Assembly (NCBI GenBank): GCA_015061035.1
Contig: SUXK01000009.1
Span: forward strand, 1 to 64,000
From: Bacteroidales bacterium
GTDB taxonomy: Bacteria > Bacteroidota > Bacteroidia > Bacteroidales > G3-4614
Direction of reading: 5' to 3'
Length of the DNA stretch: 64,000 bases
Position numbers and translations under genes: made by a program
The notes under the pieces: model-generated
Seen by the model: the letters and a program-made list of their open reading frames with translations, nothing else
What the model was told of the DNA's origin: nothing
Databases searched by the model: none
In this document: positions 35,192-44,469 of the stretch, piece by piece
How the letters are laid out: the number at the start of each line of letters is the position of its first letter
How positions within the stretch are numbered: the stretch's first letter is position 1

Positions 35192-37348
35192 TTACTCAAC
35201 AAAATCAATCTCATCAATAATGTTCATGGCACCAGCAAACTTCTCTATGATAAGCATAACATAGCGAATATCAACCGAGATAGTACGTTGCATATTAGGC
35301 TCAAAAATAATATCGCCACTCATAGCCTCCCAGTTACCGTCAAACGCCAAACCAATCAACTCTCCATTGCCATTGATAAGCGGACTTCCTGAGTTACCAC
35401 CAGTAATATCGTTCGAAGATATAATGTTAACAATCATACGACCATCCTCTTCGGCATAGCGACCATAATCCTTATTTAACCAAATCTCTTTAAGTTTTGC
35501 AGGAACCTCAAACTCATAGTTGGTGCTGTCCTCTTTCTCAAAAATACCCTCCATAGTGGTGAAGAAGTTATACGAAACAGCATCGGCAGGTTTGTAAGGC
35601 TGTACCTGACCGGCAGAGAGACGGATAGTGAAGTTGGCATCGGGATAAACAGGAGTGCCCTCACGCATCTTCAACAAACCTTCAATATAAACCTGCTTAG
35701 CCAAAGTCAAATCCTTGTTGTAGGCCTTAGTAGCAAAAGCAAGGTTACGAATCTTCTCTCTAACCGAGTTGGCATATTTAAGCATAAGGTCATTTTTCAA
35801 CACCTTAGCCGAAGGTTTCTCCATAAACTTATTGAACTTGGCAGAGTCGGCAAAAACCGATTTATCAAAACAATCATCAATAAATTTGTCAGTATCGCCC
35901 TTGTATTTCTTGTCAATGAAAGCAAACACATCGGGACGCTCCTCTGCCGAGAACATCGAGATATATTTCTTAATCATAGCCTTAGCAACTTGACGGTCAA
36001 CCTCAGGATCGTAATCCTTATTGTTGAACTTAGCATAAGCCTCTTTGTAAGCCTTAATCTCTTTATCAATAGCCTCTTTATCTTTGCTCTCTATCGCTTT
36101 AATAAGAGCATCGGCACTTGGAACCTTTGAGAACTCAACAGCAGTAGATAGGCCTTCGGTCATCATTTGGCGTTGATATTTGATAGGATAAAGATTACGC
36201 AAAGCCGAAATCATATTATCAAGAGCCTCGGCATATTGAGGCATGTTGTTTGCGTATGCCCAATCGCTATACTTCTTCTCGGCTTTTAACTTGCTATCAA
36301 TAACCGAAAGTTTCTTAACGCCACGATTCATACCAATAGCGTTTTTCCAGTAGTTACTTGAACTTGCATATTTTGAAGCATATTGAATACGTACCTTGTC
36401 ATCAGCCTGCATCAACTTATCTAACACCTCAAGACGAACACCACGCATCTCAATACGAGCAGCATTAACAATATCGCGGTAGTGGATAATCTCCTCAGAA
36501 ATATCGTAGCGGTTAGTAGTACCAGGGAAACCAATAGTCATAGAGTAGTCGCCTTGCTCAACACCCTTAAGCGAGATAGGCAAGTGATGTTTAGGTTTCA
36601 TAGGAATGTTATCGGCACTATACTCAGCAGCCTTGCCATCCTTATCGGTATAAACGCGGAAGAGCGAGAAGTCGCCAGTATGGCGAGGCCACATCCAGTT
36701 ATCAGTATCGTAACCAAACTTACCAATAGAAGAGGGAGGGGTACCCACCATTCTCACATCCTTATAAACAGTCTGGTAGAACATAAAGAACTTGTTGCCA
36801 CCATAGAAAGGCTTGATAACAACCTCAACAAAAGGATTCTCTTTAATAAACTCCTCACCAGCCAAACGCTTACTCATCTTGTTCAAGAACATAAGATCGT
36901 AAGCCTTCATTGGGTCACCAGCCTCTTCAACAGCAACCTTAATAGAGTCAGTAACATCAACAATACGGTCAATGAAACGCACCTCCAAACCGGGAGTAGG
37001 TAACTCCTCGCTTTTAGAGTAAGCCCAAAAACCATCAGTCAAGTAGTCGTGATCAACCGAACTGTGTTGTTGAATCCAAGAGTAACCGCAGTGGTGGTTG
37101 GTAAGAATCAATCCCTCGTCCGATATAACCTCGCCAGTACAACCCTTGCCAAACACAACGATAGCATCTTTAAGCGAAACCTCATCGGGCGAATAAATAT
37201 CATCAACCTCCAATTTCAATCCCAATTTTTTTAACGACTCACTATTTTGTTGCTTTAAAAAAGGCAACAACCACATACCCTCATCAGCCACCATTATAGC
37301 GGGGCTTAAAACTGCCAAAGCAGTAACAAATAAAAATCTTTTAAGCAT
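35192..37348 (-). CDS. S46-family dipeptidyl peptidase, DPP7-like
   Basis: A 718-residue periplasmic serine peptidase releasing N-terminal dipeptides. Signal peptide about residues 1-21, then DEGMWLL typical of S46. Catalytic His86 lies in LTNHHCGYSWIQQHSS and Ser653 in GGNSGSPLINGNGELIG. The specificity position, 18 residues after the serine in FDGNWEAMSGD, is Gly671; family knowledge says Gly favours hydrophobic P1 residues (DPP7) and Arg favours acidic ones (DPP11). It feeds amino-acid fermentation in saccharide-poor niches. A -7 box TATATTTG lies at 37460-37453. Confidence 0.93.
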   Translation of the reverse strand: MLKRFLFVTALAVLSPAIMVADEGMWLLPFLKQQNSESLKKLGLKLEVDDIYSPDEVSLKDAIVVFGKGCTGEVISDEGLILTNHHCGYSWIQQHSSVDHDYLTDGFWAYSKSEELPTPGLEVRFIDRIVDVTDSIKVAVEEAGDPMKAYDLMFLNKMSKRLAGEEFIKENPFVEVVIKPFYGGNKFFMFYQTVYKDVRMVGTPPSSIGKFGYDTDNWMWPRHTGDFSLFRVYTDKDGKAAEYSADNIPMKPKHHLPISLKGVEQGDYSMTIGFPGTTNRYDISEEIIHYRDIVNAARIEMRGVRLEVLDKLMQADDKVRIQYASKYASSSNYWKNAIGMNRGVKKLSVIDSKLKAEKKYSDWAYANNMPQYAEALDNMISALRNLYPIKYQRQMMTEGLSTAVEFSKVPSADALIKAIESKDKEAIDKEIKAYKEAYAKFNNKDYDPEVDRQVAKAMIKKYISMFSAEERPDVFAFIDKKYKGDTDKFIDDCFDKSVFADSAKFNKFMEKPSAKVLKNDLMLKYANSVREKIRNLAFATKAYNKDLTLAKQVYIEGLLKMREGTPVYPDANFTIRLSAGQVQPYKPADAVSYNFFTTMEGIFEKEDSTNYEFEVPAKLKEIWLNKDYGRYAEEDGRMIVNIISSNDITGGNSGSPLINGNGELIGLAFDGNWEAMSGDIIFEPNMQRTISVDIRYVMLIIEKFAGAMNIIDEIDFVE

Positions 37349-37452
37349 AATATATTTTAAGTTTCAGTTTTTATTAAATCGTATTACAATGCAATATTAC
37401 AAAAAAATATTAACACTAAAAAATGCAAATTCTTAAATATTTGTATTATAGG

Positions 37453-37460
37453 CAAATATA
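37453..37460 (-). promoter_or_regulatory. -7 box for the S46 peptidase gene
   Basis: TATATTTG on the minus strand about 105 bases before the ATG. The neighbouring 37557-37565 TTTTCTTTG, in the opposite direction, could be the -7 box of the phage-like operon. An ACCACA / TGTGGT hairpin lies between it and the scaffold-like gene. Confidence 0.4.
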
Positions 37461-37619
37461 GGTAAATATAACATTTTTCTGAATTAAACTAACAAACTCC
37501 CCATCCCCTTCTCATCACTTCATATAAATTTACCAGTTATCGCTCTCATATTAGTATTTTCTTTGCAGTGTAAAAACACCACAATAGTGTGGTAAAATAC
37601 TAATTAATTATTTTATTTT

Positions 37620-38366
37620 ATGAAAAACTTTTATGAAAACGACGAGACTCTGCCCGAAACATCACGCGGAGTAATCGTGAAGAGACTTATCAAACATTTC
37701 CCAGACAGAAATTTTGATAGTGATGATGAGTTGTTTGAGGTACTTGCAAGTTATGATGCGGACCTTGATGAGCGATTTGAGAAGTTGCGTAAAGACCAAA
37801 CAAAACTTGCTCAAATCTTTACGTCAAATCCCAAAATGGCAGGCTTTATCTCAACTGTAATTGAGGGTGAAGATCCTCTAATTGCTTGTGTTCGCTACTT
37901 TGGTGGCGATGTGTTGCAGTGTGCTTACGATGAAGATCGTTTAATGCAACTGCGTAAAGAGAACGATGCCTATCTGGATCGTATGCAAACCTATGCTAAA
38001 ACCGAGAAAGAGATTGAGGAGAACTGGAAAGTGAGCGCAAAATCAATTGAACGCTTTAAAGAGGCAAAGGGTATGACTGATGAGGAGTTCGATATGTTTA
38101 TCGAAAAAGTATGTCACCTATGCGAGCATGTATTTATGTGCGACTTCTCTTATGAGGTTCTTGATACTCTATTCAAAGGTGTTAATTACGACACAGACAT
38201 AGATCTTGCAGAACAGACAGGCGAGGTTAAAGGTCGCAATCAGAGAATAATCTTTAGCAAAGATAAATCTGATGCAGCCACTTCGCAATCGTTAAAAACC
38301 GACTCTTCTGCCGATCTCACCCCCATGTTTGGTTTGCGCCGCAGAAAGAGTGTCTGGGACATGTAA
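37620..38366 (+). CDS. Possible capsid scaffold or assembly protein
   Basis: A 248-residue acidic, helical protein, first gene of the phage-like block. It is rich in Glu/Asp/Lys with coiled-coil potential (about 45-70 and 105-150), a Cys/His pair of segments VCHLCEHVFMCDF near 165, and a basic C-terminus LRRRKSVWDM. Its place directly before the major capsid gene, its charge and its helical content fit a scaffolding protein, which often ends in a basic capsid-binding helix. No sequence motif proves this. No terminase or portal lies upstream; the next gene there is the S46 peptidase on the other strand. Confidence 0.6.
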   Translation: MKNFYENDETLPETSRGVIVKRLIKHFPDRNFDSDDELFEVLASYDADLDERFEKLRKDQTKLAQIFTSNPKMAGFISTVIEGEDPLIACVRYFGGDVLQCAYDEDRLMQLRKENDAYLDRMQTYAKTEKEIEENWKVSAKSIERFKEAKGMTDEEFDMFIEKVCHLCEHVFMCDFSYEVLDTLFKGVNYDTDIDLAEQTGEVKGRNQRIIFSKDKSDAATSQSLKTDSSADLTPMFGLRRRKSVWDM

Positions 38367-38375
38367 AAAATGAGG

Positions 38376-38430
38376 AATTAGGAATGGGAATTAATTACTA
38401 ATTCCTAATTGTTTTGGCTTATGCCAAAAC
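38376..38430 (+). other. Two consecutive hairpins before the capsid gene
   Basis: AATTAGGAAT (38376-38385) pairs with ATTCCTAATT (38401-38410), and GTTTTGGC-TTAT-GCCAAAAC follows at once (38411-38430). No T run follows, so this is more likely an RNA processing or stability structure that lets capsid mRNA accumulate than a terminator. Confidence 0.55.
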
Positions 38431-38487
38431 GAAATCACATCGCAAAAAAAACAAAATTCAGTAACATTTAAAATTAAAGAAACAATT

Positions 38488-39876
38488 ATGAAAAAGATTT
38501 TTGAGTTTATTAAAAACAATCAAGTTTGGGTGCTTTTAGCACTAATAGCAATTACAGTAATAGTGGCGTTTTTGTCTGCCGATTCATCGTGTATTTTGGC
38601 TGCGGTAATACCAACTGCAAGTGTTGGAAAAATAGTTTCAGGAGAGCCTTTAACGCGTTCTCTATCAACTCGCCATAGTGATGGTCTTATTAAAAATGCC
38701 ATTGATGAACGTATCACAAAAATTCGCCCAATGTCAACACCTATTGATCAACTTTCGCGTTGGGCAGGTGCTCGCAAAGCAGACTCAATGGTGGTTGATT
38801 ACTACTCTGTTGATATTAAACCAACAAAAGCAACTTTGAGCGTTGCATATACAGAGCCTGCATCATCGGCAGTAACAAGTGCAGCACAAAAGGTAACAAT
38901 TACCACAAGCAACAACGATATCTTTGAGGTGTCTGAGACTCTACTTGTTCAAGGCGTAAAAGGTTATGAGGCTGATGGGGTAACACAATCAAAATCAGAT
39001 TTAGTACTCTATATTACAAGTAAAGAGGAGAACGGGAATTTGAATGTATATGCAATTAATGGAAAAAAGATTGGCTCAATAGAGGGATGCGTCCCTTCAA
39101 TTCCTGCATCAACAACCCTTATCAGAATGGGACGTGCAGCAACTGAGTTGGATGTTCAAACTGCACAATTTGAGGCCTTGCCTGTTAAGGAGCAAAATAA
39201 CTGTCAAATATTTAAAATTCAGGTTGAGCAATCAACTTTCCAAAAAATTGCAGCAAAGAATGTTCCTTGGGATTTCAGTGACTCTGAGGAGGCTGCTATC
39301 TATGATATGCGTTTGGGTATGGAAAAGACCTTTATGTTTGGTGTTAAAAACACTCTTTACGACTCTCGTAAAAAAGAGAATGTAATGCTTACAGGAGGTA
39401 TCTGGTGGCAAGCAGGAAAAGAGTATGAGTTTGACCCTTCAAAAGAACTTACTCAAAATGACCTTATTGATATGATGAAAGAGGCATTTACAGGTAACGG
39501 AGGTAACAAACGCAAAGTGCTTATTGGTGGTAGCGACTTTATTGGCAGAATCAATAAACTTGATGTTACCAAGGTTGTAAGTTCAGAGGATGAATTTGTT
39601 AAATGGGGTATCGACTTCTCAGAGATTCGCTCTAAGTTTGGTAAGTTCTATATCCTATACTCAGAGGTATTTGATGATTGCGGTATGAGCGATTACGGAT
39701 TTGCTTTTGACCCTGAGTTTATAACTCGTTGGGCTCACGTTCCTTTTGGACATCAGAAACTTGACCTTAAGAAAGCAGGTATTCGCAACACCGATGCAGT
39801 GGTTATGACCGAAGCAAGTTGTTTAACACTTCGCTACCCTGCTGCTCATATGCGTATTGTACCTAAAAAAGGATAA
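38488..39876 (+). CDS. Major capsid protein, SU10/HK97-type, with N-terminal membrane segment
   Basis: A 462-residue protein. From residue about 70 it shows the SU10-type (DUF5309) capsid pattern: RPMSTPIDQLSRWAGARKADSMVVDYYSVDIKPTK, a central domain with QSTFQKIAAKNVPWDFSDSEEAAIYDMRLGMEKTFMFG, KVLIGGSDFIGRIN, and a C-terminal LTLRYPAAHMRIVPKKG, as in HK97-fold capsids. Unusually residues about 13-33 (VWVLLALIAITVIVAFL) form a hydrophobic helix like a signal anchor. This suggests either a membrane-associated delta domain that is later removed or an adaptation of a domesticated protein. Composition matches flanking host genes. Family assignment is from motif memory, fairly confident. Confidence 0.78.
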   Translation: MKKIFEFIKNNQVWVLLALIAITVIVAFLSADSSCILAAVIPTASVGKIVSGEPLTRSLSTRHSDGLIKNAIDERITKIRPMSTPIDQLSRWAGARKADSMVVDYYSVDIKPTKATLSVAYTEPASSAVTSAAQKVTITTSNNDIFEVSETLLVQGVKGYEADGVTQSKSDLVLYITSKEENGNLNVYAINGKKIGSIEGCVPSIPASTTLIRMGRAATELDVQTAQFEALPVKEQNNCQIFKIQVEQSTFQKIAAKNVPWDFSDSEEAAIYDMRLGMEKTFMFGVKNTLYDSRKKENVMLTGGIWWQAGKEYEFDPSKELTQNDLIDMMKEAFTGNGGNKRKVLIGGSDFIGRINKLDVTKVVSSEDEFVKWGIDFSEIRSKFGKFYILYSEVFDDCGMSDYGFAFDPEFITRWAHVPFGHQKLDLKKAGIRNTDAVVMTEASCLTLRYPAAHMRIVPKKG

Positions 39877-39950
39877 TTTTTTTGCTTAGATAGTTGTCGG
39901 GGAAACCTGACAACTATCACAATATATAAACATAAAAAATATATGTAGTT

Positions 39951-40322
39951 ATGAAACGATATAAAACAAATCGAGGAAACCTTAGTTCCTTAATAAGGGT
40001 AGGAGATAAGAGTGTGAGAATAAAGTTTGTGGCATCTAATACTGGAGAGGGTTACTTTGAGACTAATGACCCTGTGCTACAAAAGGCAATAGAAGAGGAT
40101 GCCGATTATGGTATAAAATTTTTTGCGGAAACCTCCCAGCAACATGAGGAGATAGAAATTATCTCTGAGGTAACAGTTGTTGATAATGTAACCACATGGC
40201 AAGAGGCTCGTAGGTTTTTGCAAAATGCACCCTACAATGTGGCTACAAAAGAGATGAACTCGCCCAAAAAGATAAAAGAGGTTGCTCACCGATTTAATTT
40301 ACTGTTTAAAAATTTAGAGTAG
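39951..40322 (+). CDS. Small phage-block protein, unknown
   Basis: A 123-residue protein between capsid and adaptor-like genes. The first half is beta-rich (VRIKFVASNTGEGYFETND), the second includes EEIEIISEVTVVDNVTTWQEARRFL with a helix-turn at the end. In phage operons this position often holds a head-decoration, head-closure or DNA-end protein. The TWQEAR element also resembles SAP/HeH-type small domains at the ends of phage head proteins. No firm family. Confidence 0.5.
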   Translation: MKRYKTNRGNLSSLIRVGDKSVRIKFVASNTGEGYFETNDPVLQKAIEEDADYGIKFFAETSQQHEEIEIISEVTVVDNVTTWQEARRFLQNAPYNVATKEMNSPKKIKEVAHRFNLLFKNLE

Positions 40323-40329
40323 GAGAGTT

Positions 40330-40950
40330 ATGTTATATAGTAAGGAACTTCTCATAGAGTTAGTGAAGATAAATATGGAGGAGGGTTTCTCTGAAAGTAA
40401 TGTTGAAAGAGTTGGAGGAGTAGGGGTTGAGTTGTATATTGAGAGTAAACTTCCCGAAGCAATAAATGCTGTATTTATGGCAGCACCCGATATTCTTTTG
40501 CCACAAACAGATGTTTCAAAAACGTTGATTCCAATAAAAAAACAAAATGGAAGTGGAGAGATAGTTCTGCCAAAAGATCTATTGCGTATTACTCTTTTAA
40601 GAATGAAGGGGTGGGATAGGAGTGTTACAAAATTTGAGGATCCTAATAGTGTTACAGCGGTGTTGCAAAATAACCCATATACAATGGCCGGAAGAGCAAA
40701 ACCAGTTGTAGTGCTATCGGTTAATCACAATGGAGATAAAGTTTTAAAATATTATTCATTACCTCCCGAGGTGCGAACTCATGAAATAACAGATGCTCTG
40801 TATGTTAAAATTCCCGATTTGTCAACATCCATTGAGATACACGAGTTGCTTTTGCCCTCAATAACATATCTTACCGCAGCGTTAGTATTTGAAATTTTAG
40901 GTGATACTGAACGCTCTGCTATAATGCGTTCTCATGTATCAATAGGTTAA
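40330..40950 (+). CDS. Head-tail adaptor-like protein
   Basis: A 206-residue protein beginning 8 bases after the previous stop. The pattern VLPKDLLRITLLRMKGWDRSV, then a segment with Pro-Tyr-Thr-Met-Ala-Gly and KPVVVLSV, then LKYYSLPPEV and ALYVKIP, is that of phage adaptor proteins that connect portal and tail, where a beta-rich core is framed by long helices. Helices at the start (LLIELVKINMEEGF) and end (ITYLTAALVFEILG) agree. Assignment is by pattern; confirmation needs structure prediction. Confidence 0.55.
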   Translation: MLYSKELLIELVKINMEEGFSESNVERVGGVGVELYIESKLPEAINAVFMAAPDILLPQTDVSKTLIPIKKQNGSGEIVLPKDLLRITLLRMKGWDRSVTKFEDPNSVTAVLQNNPYTMAGRAKPVVVLSVNHNGDKVLKYYSLPPEVRTHEITDALYVKIPDLSTSIEIHELLLPSITYLTAALVFEILGDTERSAIMRSHVSIG

Positions 40951-40971
40951 AAATAATTATAAAATAAGATT

Positions 40972-43356
40972 ATGAATTGTTCAATAGAAATAGATAAAAC
41001 AAAATATTTTTTAGGCTATCACTATGGCGTAGGAGAGGTGTTATCCCTAAATATTGCACCACAGCCAGGAATGTTTTTTGTAAACGGAGAAACAAACTCT
41101 GTTTGGGTATGGAATACTTTAAACAGAGAGTGGATTGATACCAATAGAGTAGATAGCGGAATGAAGGGTATGCTAACCAATGAGGTTGGAAACTCCCCAG
41201 ATGATTTTATCCCTTCGCCTCAAAGGGGAGTAAAAGAGAGTTACTTTTATGTGGCAGAGTGTGATGATGTTGATGTAAATCCCAATGCAACCCCAAAAAC
41301 AATTACATTCACACACTTTAAAAACGGAAGTAGTGCGGTGTCGGTTACCTTTAAAAAGACATCTATTGTAATCCTTTATTGGAATGGCGATTATTGGGAG
41401 ACGTCAATAATTCCTATGAATGTTAACTGGAGTTTGTTAAGGACAGAGATAAATGAAATTGCCGACGAGGTTGGATTGTATTTATATAAAGATATAACAA
41501 TAAAAGGAAATACCTCACCCAATATATTCTCTTTGGAACCATATATAGGTAAAGAGGTTAGCGTTAAAGTTTCAGGAAATTTTACAAGTTTTGGATATAG
41601 AGATGACGCACTTGCAAATGGATATAGAACTTTAGGGGAGAGTGAAAAGAGAGGTAAATGGGTTAATTTTTACGTTCCCGAAACTGCAACAACATTCTTT
41701 GTTTTTAATAATTCTGATTTAGGAGTAACCACCGTTGATGTTGAGTTTAGGGTAAATCTTGCAAACGAGGTGTTAGAGATTGATACTTTAAAAAGAGAGA
41801 TAAATGAGATTGCCGACAAGGTTGGATTGTATTTATATAAAGATATAACAATAAAAGGAAATACCTCTCCCAATATATTCTCTTTGGAACCATATATAGG
41901 CAAAGAGGTTAGCGTTAAAGTTTCAGGAAATTTTACAAGTTTTGGATATAGAGATGAAGCACTTGCAAATGGATATAGAACTTTAGGGGAGAGTGAAAAG
42001 AGAGGTAAATGGGTTAATTTTTACGTTCCCGAAACTGCAACAACATTCTTTGTTTTTAATAATTCTGATTTAGGAGTAACCACCGTTGATGTTGAGTTTA
42101 GGGTAAATCTTGCAACCGAGGTGTTAGAGATTGATACTTTAAAAAGAGACCTAAAAGAGATTGATAGCAAGGTTGGATATATAGATTTAAAAGGTGAGTC
42201 AATATCTACTGTTAAAAGATTCTTCTCTCTTATTCCCTATATAGGTAAAACTGTAATGGTAAAAGTTAAAGGATATTTTCAAAACTTTGGATATTATACC
42301 GATGCAGAATTTAAAACATATAAATCTTTGGCTGATAATAAAACCTATGATGGCGGTTATTATTCATTTGTAGTTCCTGAGAATGCTACCGACTTTTATG
42401 TTTATACCGATAATAAGGGGACTATCGTTGATGTTGAGTTTAGAGCAAACCTCTCGGCAGACCTATTTTTAAACGAAGTATCAACAAAAGGTTGTGTATT
42501 TATGAGTTTGGGAGATAGTATAACAACAGAGAGTTATTATATCCCTAAACTTAGGGATATATTGCAACCTTCTAAATATTATAATTTGGCAGTTGCTGGA
42601 GCATGGTGGGCCGATAGAGAGGGTACTGTTTATGACGGTAATCCTCAATTTAATGGAGCAGATAATAATGTCAATAACGTAATAGGAAATCAAGTTCAAA
42701 AAATAATAAACAATCCCACACTCTACGCCGATGCCCCTGATATTATAATAATATCTGCAGGAACCAACGATAGTGAAAATATGAGAGTTGCCAATAATGC
42801 TACTATACAAGAGATACGCTCGGCAATAGATGCAAATTATAAGACTGAAGCAGGAGTAATTCCTTTAACAGAACCTACATTTGATGAGAACGATACATAT
42901 CGCTCTTATAGGAAAACTATTGGAGGGGCAATGAGGTATTGTGTAAATAAATTGCAGGAACTTTTTCCAAGAGCAAAAATTTATATTTTAACGCCAATTC
43001 AAGGCTGTTATGCTTCTCGCGATTATGCTTCTTCTATTGCAACAAAACAGGAGTATATAAGTGAAAGTGCAAAACACTTGGGAGTTCCTGTTATTCACGT
43101 TGGAGAGGAGTGTGGTATCAGTGCCGATTTTGAATATGAAGGAGCGATGTGGAATGGTCCAACGGGTTATCATGAAAGAAGTGGGCGTGACTTGATTGAT
43201 GGTTTGCATCCAAATACTAATGGTAGCAAGAAAATGGCAGACTATATTGCTCTCAATATAGTCAGTTCGTTTAAAACAAATGGTAAAATATATTCTGTTG
43301 TCGGAAGTTCGCTCTCGGTTACAGGAATAGTAGATGGTAATACTTTAAAATTATAG
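40972..43356 (+). CDS. Tail fibre with SGNH/GDSL hydrolase domain
   Basis: A 794-residue protein. Residues 1-155 are an N-terminal attachment region. Residues about 159-275 and 276-392 are two nearly identical 117-residue beta-rich repeats, also near-identical in DNA, and a third diverged copy follows (about 393-500). Each repeat starts with a short EIxEIADxVG helix suggestive of trimerisation. The C-terminal 290 residues are an SGNH hydrolase with SLGDSIT (Ser516), ISAGTND and DGLHPN (Asp743, His746). Such enzymes on fibres de-esterify surface polysaccharides of the target cell. No signal peptide, as expected for a virion protein. Confidence 0.85.
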   Translation: MNCSIEIDKTKYFLGYHYGVGEVLSLNIAPQPGMFFVNGETNSVWVWNTLNREWIDTNRVDSGMKGMLTNEVGNSPDDFIPSPQRGVKESYFYVAECDDVDVNPNATPKTITFTHFKNGSSAVSVTFKKTSIVILYWNGDYWETSIIPMNVNWSLLRTEINEIADEVGLYLYKDITIKGNTSPNIFSLEPYIGKEVSVKVSGNFTSFGYRDDALANGYRTLGESEKRGKWVNFYVPETATTFFVFNNSDLGVTTVDVEFRVNLANEVLEIDTLKREINEIADKVGLYLYKDITIKGNTSPNIFSLEPYIGKEVSVKVSGNFTSFGYRDEALANGYRTLGESEKRGKWVNFYVPETATTFFVFNNSDLGVTTVDVEFRVNLATEVLEIDTLKRDLKEIDSKVGYIDLKGESISTVKRFFSLIPYIGKTVMVKVKGYFQNFGYYTDAEFKTYKSLADNKTYDGGYYSFVVPENATDFYVYTDNKGTIVDVEFRANLSADLFLNEVSTKGCVFMSLGDSITTESYYIPKLRDILQPSKYYNLAVAGAWWADREGTVYDGNPQFNGADNNVNNVIGNQVQKIINNPTLYADAPDIIIISAGTNDSENMRVANNATIQEIRSAIDANYKTEAGVIPLTEPTFDENDTYRSYRKTIGGAMRYCVNKLQELFPRAKIYILTPIQGCYASRDYASSIATKQEYISESAKHLGVPVIHVGEECGISADFEYEGAMWNGPTGYHERSGRDLIDGLHPNTNGSKKMADYIALNIVSSFKTNGKIYSVVGSSLSVTGIVDGNTLKL
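41445..42146 (+). repeat. Two 351-bp tandem repeats in the tail fibre gene
   Basis: Units 41445-41795 and 41796-42146 differ at only a handful of bases. This points to recent duplication or ongoing gene conversion, and the copy number may vary between strains. Confidence 0.9.
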
Positions 43357-43361
43357 AGAAT

Positions 43362-44096
43362 ATGGCAATAATATCAAAAATAAATGTAGCAGGTCAGATT
43401 TATGATATTCAAGATGAAAGAGTTGAAATTGAGAATATAGAGTGGTCGTCAACCTTCAATATGAATGATTACAAGAAGCAAGGCATCTATTACATAACAG
43501 GCGAAAGGTTGCAGTCAGAGAACGACAACTTGCCAATTATGAACGCATCATCAGGACACACCATAAACGGACAATTAACCGTTTTAGATGCCTCGTTAAG
43601 CGACACAGAGCAATGTATCACACAATATCTTAAACTTACAAACCGATTGGGCAGTGAGGGCAAGGAGTATATCCGTACCTACAACAAATACTCAAACGGA
43701 AGTGAGGGGTGGAGTGCTTGGCGAGAGTTGAAGCAGACAACAAATCTTAACCAAATAAGTGATGCTGAGTTAAAGAACTACACCGAGAATGGAATGTATG
43801 AGGGAGTAATAATGAATGGCTCTGATATTTCTTGGATTGAGAATGCAATTGAAAAGTTCTTTGCAGACTTGCCAATGAGTGGTGGAGCAGAGCCTATCCC
43901 GAGTGGAACTCTCTTTACAATGGATGTATTGAACAACTATGCAGTAGTGCGGGCGGCAAGTCAAATGGGAATAGCCGTTGAACGCAGTGTAACGCAACGG
44001 GCAAAACTATTGCTTATTACAGGACAGTATGTTGAGATACAGAGAACATTGCAAGGAGATGTTTGGTGTGGTTGGAAAATGATTAATGCCTTGTAG
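43362..44096 (+). CDS. Pyocin-knob domain protein, tail-fibre accessory
   Basis: A 244-residue protein starting 5 bases after the fibre gene. NMNDYKKQGIYYITGE, TQYLKLTNRLGSEGKEYIRTYNKYSNGSEGWSAWRELKQTTN fits the pyocin-knob repeat of tail fibres, and a second, diverged copy (DAELKNYTENGMYEGVIM, ending VQRTLQGDVWCGWKMINAL-like) closes the protein. A probable receptor-binding or fibre-tip component. Its stop codon overlaps the next start. Confidence 0.8.
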   Translation: MAIISKINVAGQIYDIQDERVEIENIEWSSTFNMNDYKKQGIYYITGERLQSENDNLPIMNASSGHTINGQLTVLDASLSDTEQCITQYLKLTNRLGSEGKEYIRTYNKYSNGSEGWSAWRELKQTTNLNQISDAELKNYTENGMYEGVIMNGSDISWIENAIEKFFADLPMSGGAEPIPSGTLFTMDVLNNYAVVRAASQMGIAVERSVTQRAKLLLITGQYVEIQRTLQGDVWCGWKMINAL

Positions 44097-44098
44097 TG

Positions 44099-44452
44099 AT
44101 GACTACATTAAATGAGATAGCAACAATTGTAACGGCCATTGGAGGAGTTGAGTTGATTAAGTGGGTGGTAACGTGGGTTACCACTCGCAAATCAACACAA
44201 AAAAAGGTACAAGAGGAGGCCGAATCATTACAAATAGGGAATGAACAGAGGAGGGTTGACTGGTTGGAAAAGAGAATCTGTGAGCGAGATTCAAAAATAG
44301 ATTCGCTCTATATTGAGTTACGTGCCGAGCAACAAAAAAGGTTAGAAGAGATTTACAGCCGTCACGAACTTGAACTGAAATTAAAGGAGAGCGAAGTTAA
44401 ACGATGCGATATCAGAAAATGTACCAACCGAAAACCTCCAAGTGATTATTAA
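44099..44452 (+). CDS. Holin-like or lysis-associated membrane protein
   Basis: A 117-residue protein. ATG at 44099 is preferred; a GTG at 44096 is in frame one codon earlier and overlaps the previous stop. One hydrophobic helix near the N-terminus (IATIVTAIGGVELIKWVVTWV) is followed by a basic patch and a long coiled coil (residues 40-100), ending in Cys-rich KRCDIRKCTNRK. Position before a peptidoglycan-type enzyme and a spanin suggests the holin or a regulator of lysis. Proteins of this layout are common in Bacteroidales prophages. Confidence 0.6.
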   Translation: MTTLNEIATIVTAIGGVELIKWVVTWVTTRKSTQKKVQEEAESLQIGNEQRRVDWLEKRICERDSKIDSLYIELRAEQQKRLEEIYSRHELELKLKESEVKRCDIRKCTNRKPPSDY

Positions 44453-44469
44453 AAAAAATATAGGTAGTT

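Noticed and set aside
37349-37619. Attachment site or integrase remnant at the left edge of the phage-like block
   Set aside because: No direct repeat with the right edge near 45310-45372 could be found by eye and no tRNA fragment is present.
41445-42146. CRISPR or other short-spaced array
   Set aside because: The repeats are 351 bp, contiguous and in frame in one gene. No CRISPR-like array was seen anywhere in the window.
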